Assembly (NCBI GenBank): GCA_016868855.1
Contig: VGFP01000001.1
Coordinates: 485,121 to 549,120 of the forward strand
DNA: 64,000 bases
Direction of reading: 5' to 3'
Origin: Bacteroidota bacterium
GTDB lineage: Bacteria; Bacteroidota; Bacteroidia; Chitinophagales; Chitinophagaceae
Both the position numbers and the translations under genes were made by a program. Below the pieces are notes generated by a model. It did no database searches, was not told the origin of the DNA, and saw nothing but the letters and a program-made list of their open reading frames with translations. Positions 63,618 to 64,000 of this stretch are shown in pieces (position 1 is the stretch's first letter; every line of letters starts with the position of its first letter).

Positions 63618-64000
<383 letters not shown>

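Overview
The window is chromosomal DNA of a Bacteroidota bacterium, most likely of the Chitinophagales/Chitinophagaceae kind. Evidence: most 5' ends lack a Shine-Dalgarno but many carry a Bacteroidota -7 element (TAnnTTTG or close); the families DUF4835, DUF4296, the Bacteroidota-type omega subunit, CcmD and TonB receptors with a carboxypeptidase-like N-domain are present; and the ribosomal/tuf locus has the Bacteroidota order. No prophage, intact insertion sequence or CRISPR array is visible.

Layout. 1-4485: start of clpC, a STAS-like protein, tRNA-Asp, a CPBP membrane protease, then accA-dapA. 4514-7625: a TonB receptor and a small membrane protein. 7861-11486: a phosphate-uptake set (porin, DUF47/PhoU-like protein, PiT carrier). 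11551-23079 (minus strand): the expression locus rpsU, xerC, hpf, tRNA-Thr, -Tyr, -Gly, -Thr, tuf, tRNA-Trp, secE, nusG, rplK, rplA, rplJ, rplL, rpoB. It is broken in two places: a histone-H1-like gene on the other strand separates nusG from rplK, and rpoC does not follow rpoB. A 50-codon orphan peptide with a lasso-type leader motif lies just upstream of rpsU. 23525-31324: tyrS, tRNA-Gln, a pentapeptide-repeat protein with a broken ORF in front, a PQQ-type sugar dehydrogenase and beta-oxidation enzymes.

31371-37945: a methionine-biosynthesis sulfhydrylase, OsmC, and a nucleotide-sugar operon (DegT aminotransferase, UDP-sugar dehydrogenase, rfbB, rfbC, rfbD). 38022-42881: waaA, tdk, ccmB-ccmC-ccmD and glutamate dehydrogenase. 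42890-53474: an HsdR_N-like nuclease domain protein, AMP nucleosidase, queA, aspartate kinase, an Ldh-family dehydrogenase, ssb, a frameshifted gene, envelope genes (DUF4296, DUF4835, bamD, OmpA, a beta-barrel) and the omega subunit. 53684-63355: a polyprenyl synthase, recJ, htpG, rpsF-rpsR-rplI, an L,D-transpeptidase, an RRM protein, an aldo/keto reductase and apbE. The window ends in the 5S gene and the 3' end of 23S of an rRNA operon on the minus strand.

Most of the window is housekeeping. The items most worth a second look are: rpoB detached from rpoC; a histone-like protein whose C-terminus fits a beta-clamp-binding motif; the orphan RiPP-like precursor; a 20-bp perfect palindrome sitting precisely inside a tRNA-Thr remnant; and a broken ORF whose start is preceded by a G9 tract.
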